Source: Lachnospiraceae bacterium (GTDB lineage Bacteria > Bacillota > Clostridia > Lachnospirales > Lachnospiraceae). Taken from it: 64,000 nt of DNA. Location: positions 157,126 to 221,125 of the forward strand of contig CAJTFW010000007.1 in the NCBI GenBank assembly GCA_910575445.1. The letters run 5' to 3'. The notes under the pieces are model-generated. The model searched no databases, was not told the DNA's origin, and worked only from the letters and a program-made list of their open reading frames with translations. This document shows, one piece after another, positions 62,900-64,000 of this stretch (its first letter is position 1; every line of letters starts with the position of its first letter). The translations under genes were made by a program, and so were the position numbers.

Positions 62900-64000
62900 T
62901 CACCCATCTGCTTCCATCAGTTCTTCCAATTGTTTTCCTGTCAGCCTGTTCTCCCTTATCAGGGCATCTGCGATCTCTTGGATTTTATCTTTTGCATTTT
63001 CAATCGTTGTAAGTGTGTTCTTCATCTCAGTCTTTAGGATTTCATTAACTTTAGCTGTATATTCTTTAGCCAGCGCTGATTGAAGCACCTCCTCCTTTCT
63101 AAGGGTAATCAACTGATCCTCTTCCATTCCATATGTACATACTATTTGAAATGCAATATTAGTAGCATTCTGCAGGTCGCTAGATGCCCCTGTATTGAGT
63201 GACTTCGCCTTGCCATAGAACACCTCCTCAGCTGCACGACCCGCCAATGAAATTCTGATTCTTGCAAGAAGTTCATCTCTTGTATAACTTGCCACATCCT
63301 CTCGATTCGCATGTTGTATATACCCACCATAATTGCCTCTAGACTCAATCGTGATATATGAAGGCTTGTCTCCACTGATATAGGAGATATACGCATGGCC
63401 AGTCTCATGGATAGCCACATGCTTGTAATAATCTGGAGTATACTCTTTCTTTTCACCATACTTGTACTCTTCAAGAGCGGTCAGTAAATCGTTATCTGTC
63501 ATAGTCCTTGATTGTTTTATGGCATTACGAAATGCGAGCTCAAACACGTTCTGCAATATTGCAAGACTCTGCCCTGTCGTCCTCTCTGCAATATTGTGCG
63601 CTACATCTTTGGAAACAGTCGTGATATTCTTACTTTTAAGCATCTGAAGGATATATTGTTCACGTTCACTCTCTTTTGGAAGATTCACATAAATTTTATT
63701 GTCAAAACGCCTGAGCAGAGCTTCATCTAGCGAATCAATCCCATCACTCTCTCCCCTGGCTCCATAGTTAGTAGCCGCTAATACAAAAACCGGCTTACTA
63801 CTGTCAGCACCACAAAAACCGTCTATCTCGGTAAGCAGAGAATTCAACATACTTTCTGTAGTATGTGTATTTTCTGAACCGGTTCTCTGCTTGCCGATGG
63901 CATCAATCTCATCAATAAATATAATGGCTGGTGCATATTTTTTCGCTTTTGCAAAGAGCTGCCTGATATTCGCCTCACCCTCGCCTATATATCGACTCTT
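62900..64000 (-). CDS. FtsH-like AAA ATPase / M41 zinc protease (C-terminal part, runs off the window)
   Basis: The frame stays open to base 64000, so the N-terminus is missing. 366 visible residues: Walker B APAIIFIDEIDAIGKQR, arginine-finger region DEALLRRFDNKIYVNLPKE, then the protease with zinc motif HETGHAYISY and third ligand in TGASSDLQNATNIA. Degrades membrane or regulatory proteins using ATP. The pre-Walker segment (YIGEGEANIRQLFAKAKK) differs from housekeeping FtsH (FVGVGASRVRDLF), so I think it is a divergent accessory member. The window edge hides its context. Confidence 0.85.
   Translation of the reverse strand, partial: KSRYIGEGEANIRQLFAKAKKYAPAIIFIDEIDAIGKQRTGSENTHTTESMLNSLLTEIDGFCGADSSKPVFVLAATNYGARGESDGIDSLDEALLRRFDNKIYVNLPKESEREQYILQMLKSKNITTVSKDVAHNIAERTTGQSLAILQNVFELAFRNAIKQSRTMTDNDLLTALEEYKYGEKKEYTPDYYKHVAIHETGHAYISYISGDKPSYITIESRGNYGGYIQHANREDVASYTRDELLARIRISLAGRAAEEVFYGKAKSLNTGASSDLQNATNIAFQIVCTYGMEEDQLITLRKEEVLQSALAKEYTAKVNEILKTEMKNTLTTIENAKDKIQEIADALIRENRLTGKQLEELMEADG

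Noticed and set aside
1-64000. tRNA or rRNA genes
   Set aside because: None recognised by eye on either strand; a covariance search would be needed to exclude them fully.

Overview
The window looks like the chromosome of a spore-forming, strictly anaerobic gut clostridium of the Lachnospiraceae type (Dorea/Blautia/Coprococcus relatives; genus not determined). Reasons: a low-to-middling GC Firmicutes style with strong AGGAGG ribosome sites and TTGACA/TATAAT promoters, Spo0A and CotF-like coat proteins, the [FeFe]-hydrogenase maturase HydE, two-subunit class I fumarase, glycogen synthase and branching enzyme, and oxygen-sensitive Fe-S enzymes throughout. Most genes lie on the minus strand.

Layout. 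1-578: tail of an IS200/IS605 TnpB gene with its structured right end. 683-2084: fumarase alpha and beta. 2105-7675 (minus): alcohol dehydrogenase, aldehyde dehydrogenase, HydE, a HicB-like protein, an unknown protein and a MalY/PatB lyase in one run. 8346-11336 (minus): Fur/Zur regulator plus zinc/manganese ABC importer behind a Fur-type operator. 11572-14968: YjfB, a short KdpD-like kinase with KdpE-like regulator, endonuclease III, and a PIN toxin gene broken by a stop codon. 15583-16690: metallo-beta-lactamase-fold enzyme and a 48-residue membrane peptide. 16756-27510 (minus): MATE exporter and a ten-gene Mrp-type cation/proton antiporter operon with four separate ND2/4/5-like subunits. 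27674-38952 (minus): CbiK-like chelatase, serC-serA-DUF1015, ilvD-ilvB, leuB, yajC, tgt. 39711-43766: aroC, coat proteins, glgA, spo0A. 43944-50564: RND efflux pair facing a two-component system. 50533-62888: glgB, Gx transporter, TerD, rhomboid protease, MATE, aminopeptidase P, MMPL, EamA, VOC protein, radical SAM protein, HxlR regulator. 62900-64000: part of an FtsH-like AAA protease.

The most interesting material is non-coding. (1) A dispersed element occurs five times (about 7763-8310, 11412-11480, 15072-15500, 36100-36258, 38973-39594). Full copies are two long hairpins in inverted orientation; the basal stems differ between copies yet stay paired, which is covariation. (2) Four tandem 103-bp units, each a hairpin, fill nearly the whole predicted 5' leader of ilvD. 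(3) The serC leader can fold into two mutually exclusive structures, one of which hides the ribosome site, like a translational riboswitch, and it also holds a 9-codon reading frame. (4) Two near-identical 21-bp operator-like palindromes lie 5.3 kb apart with no regulator in the window. None of these could be searched against databases here.
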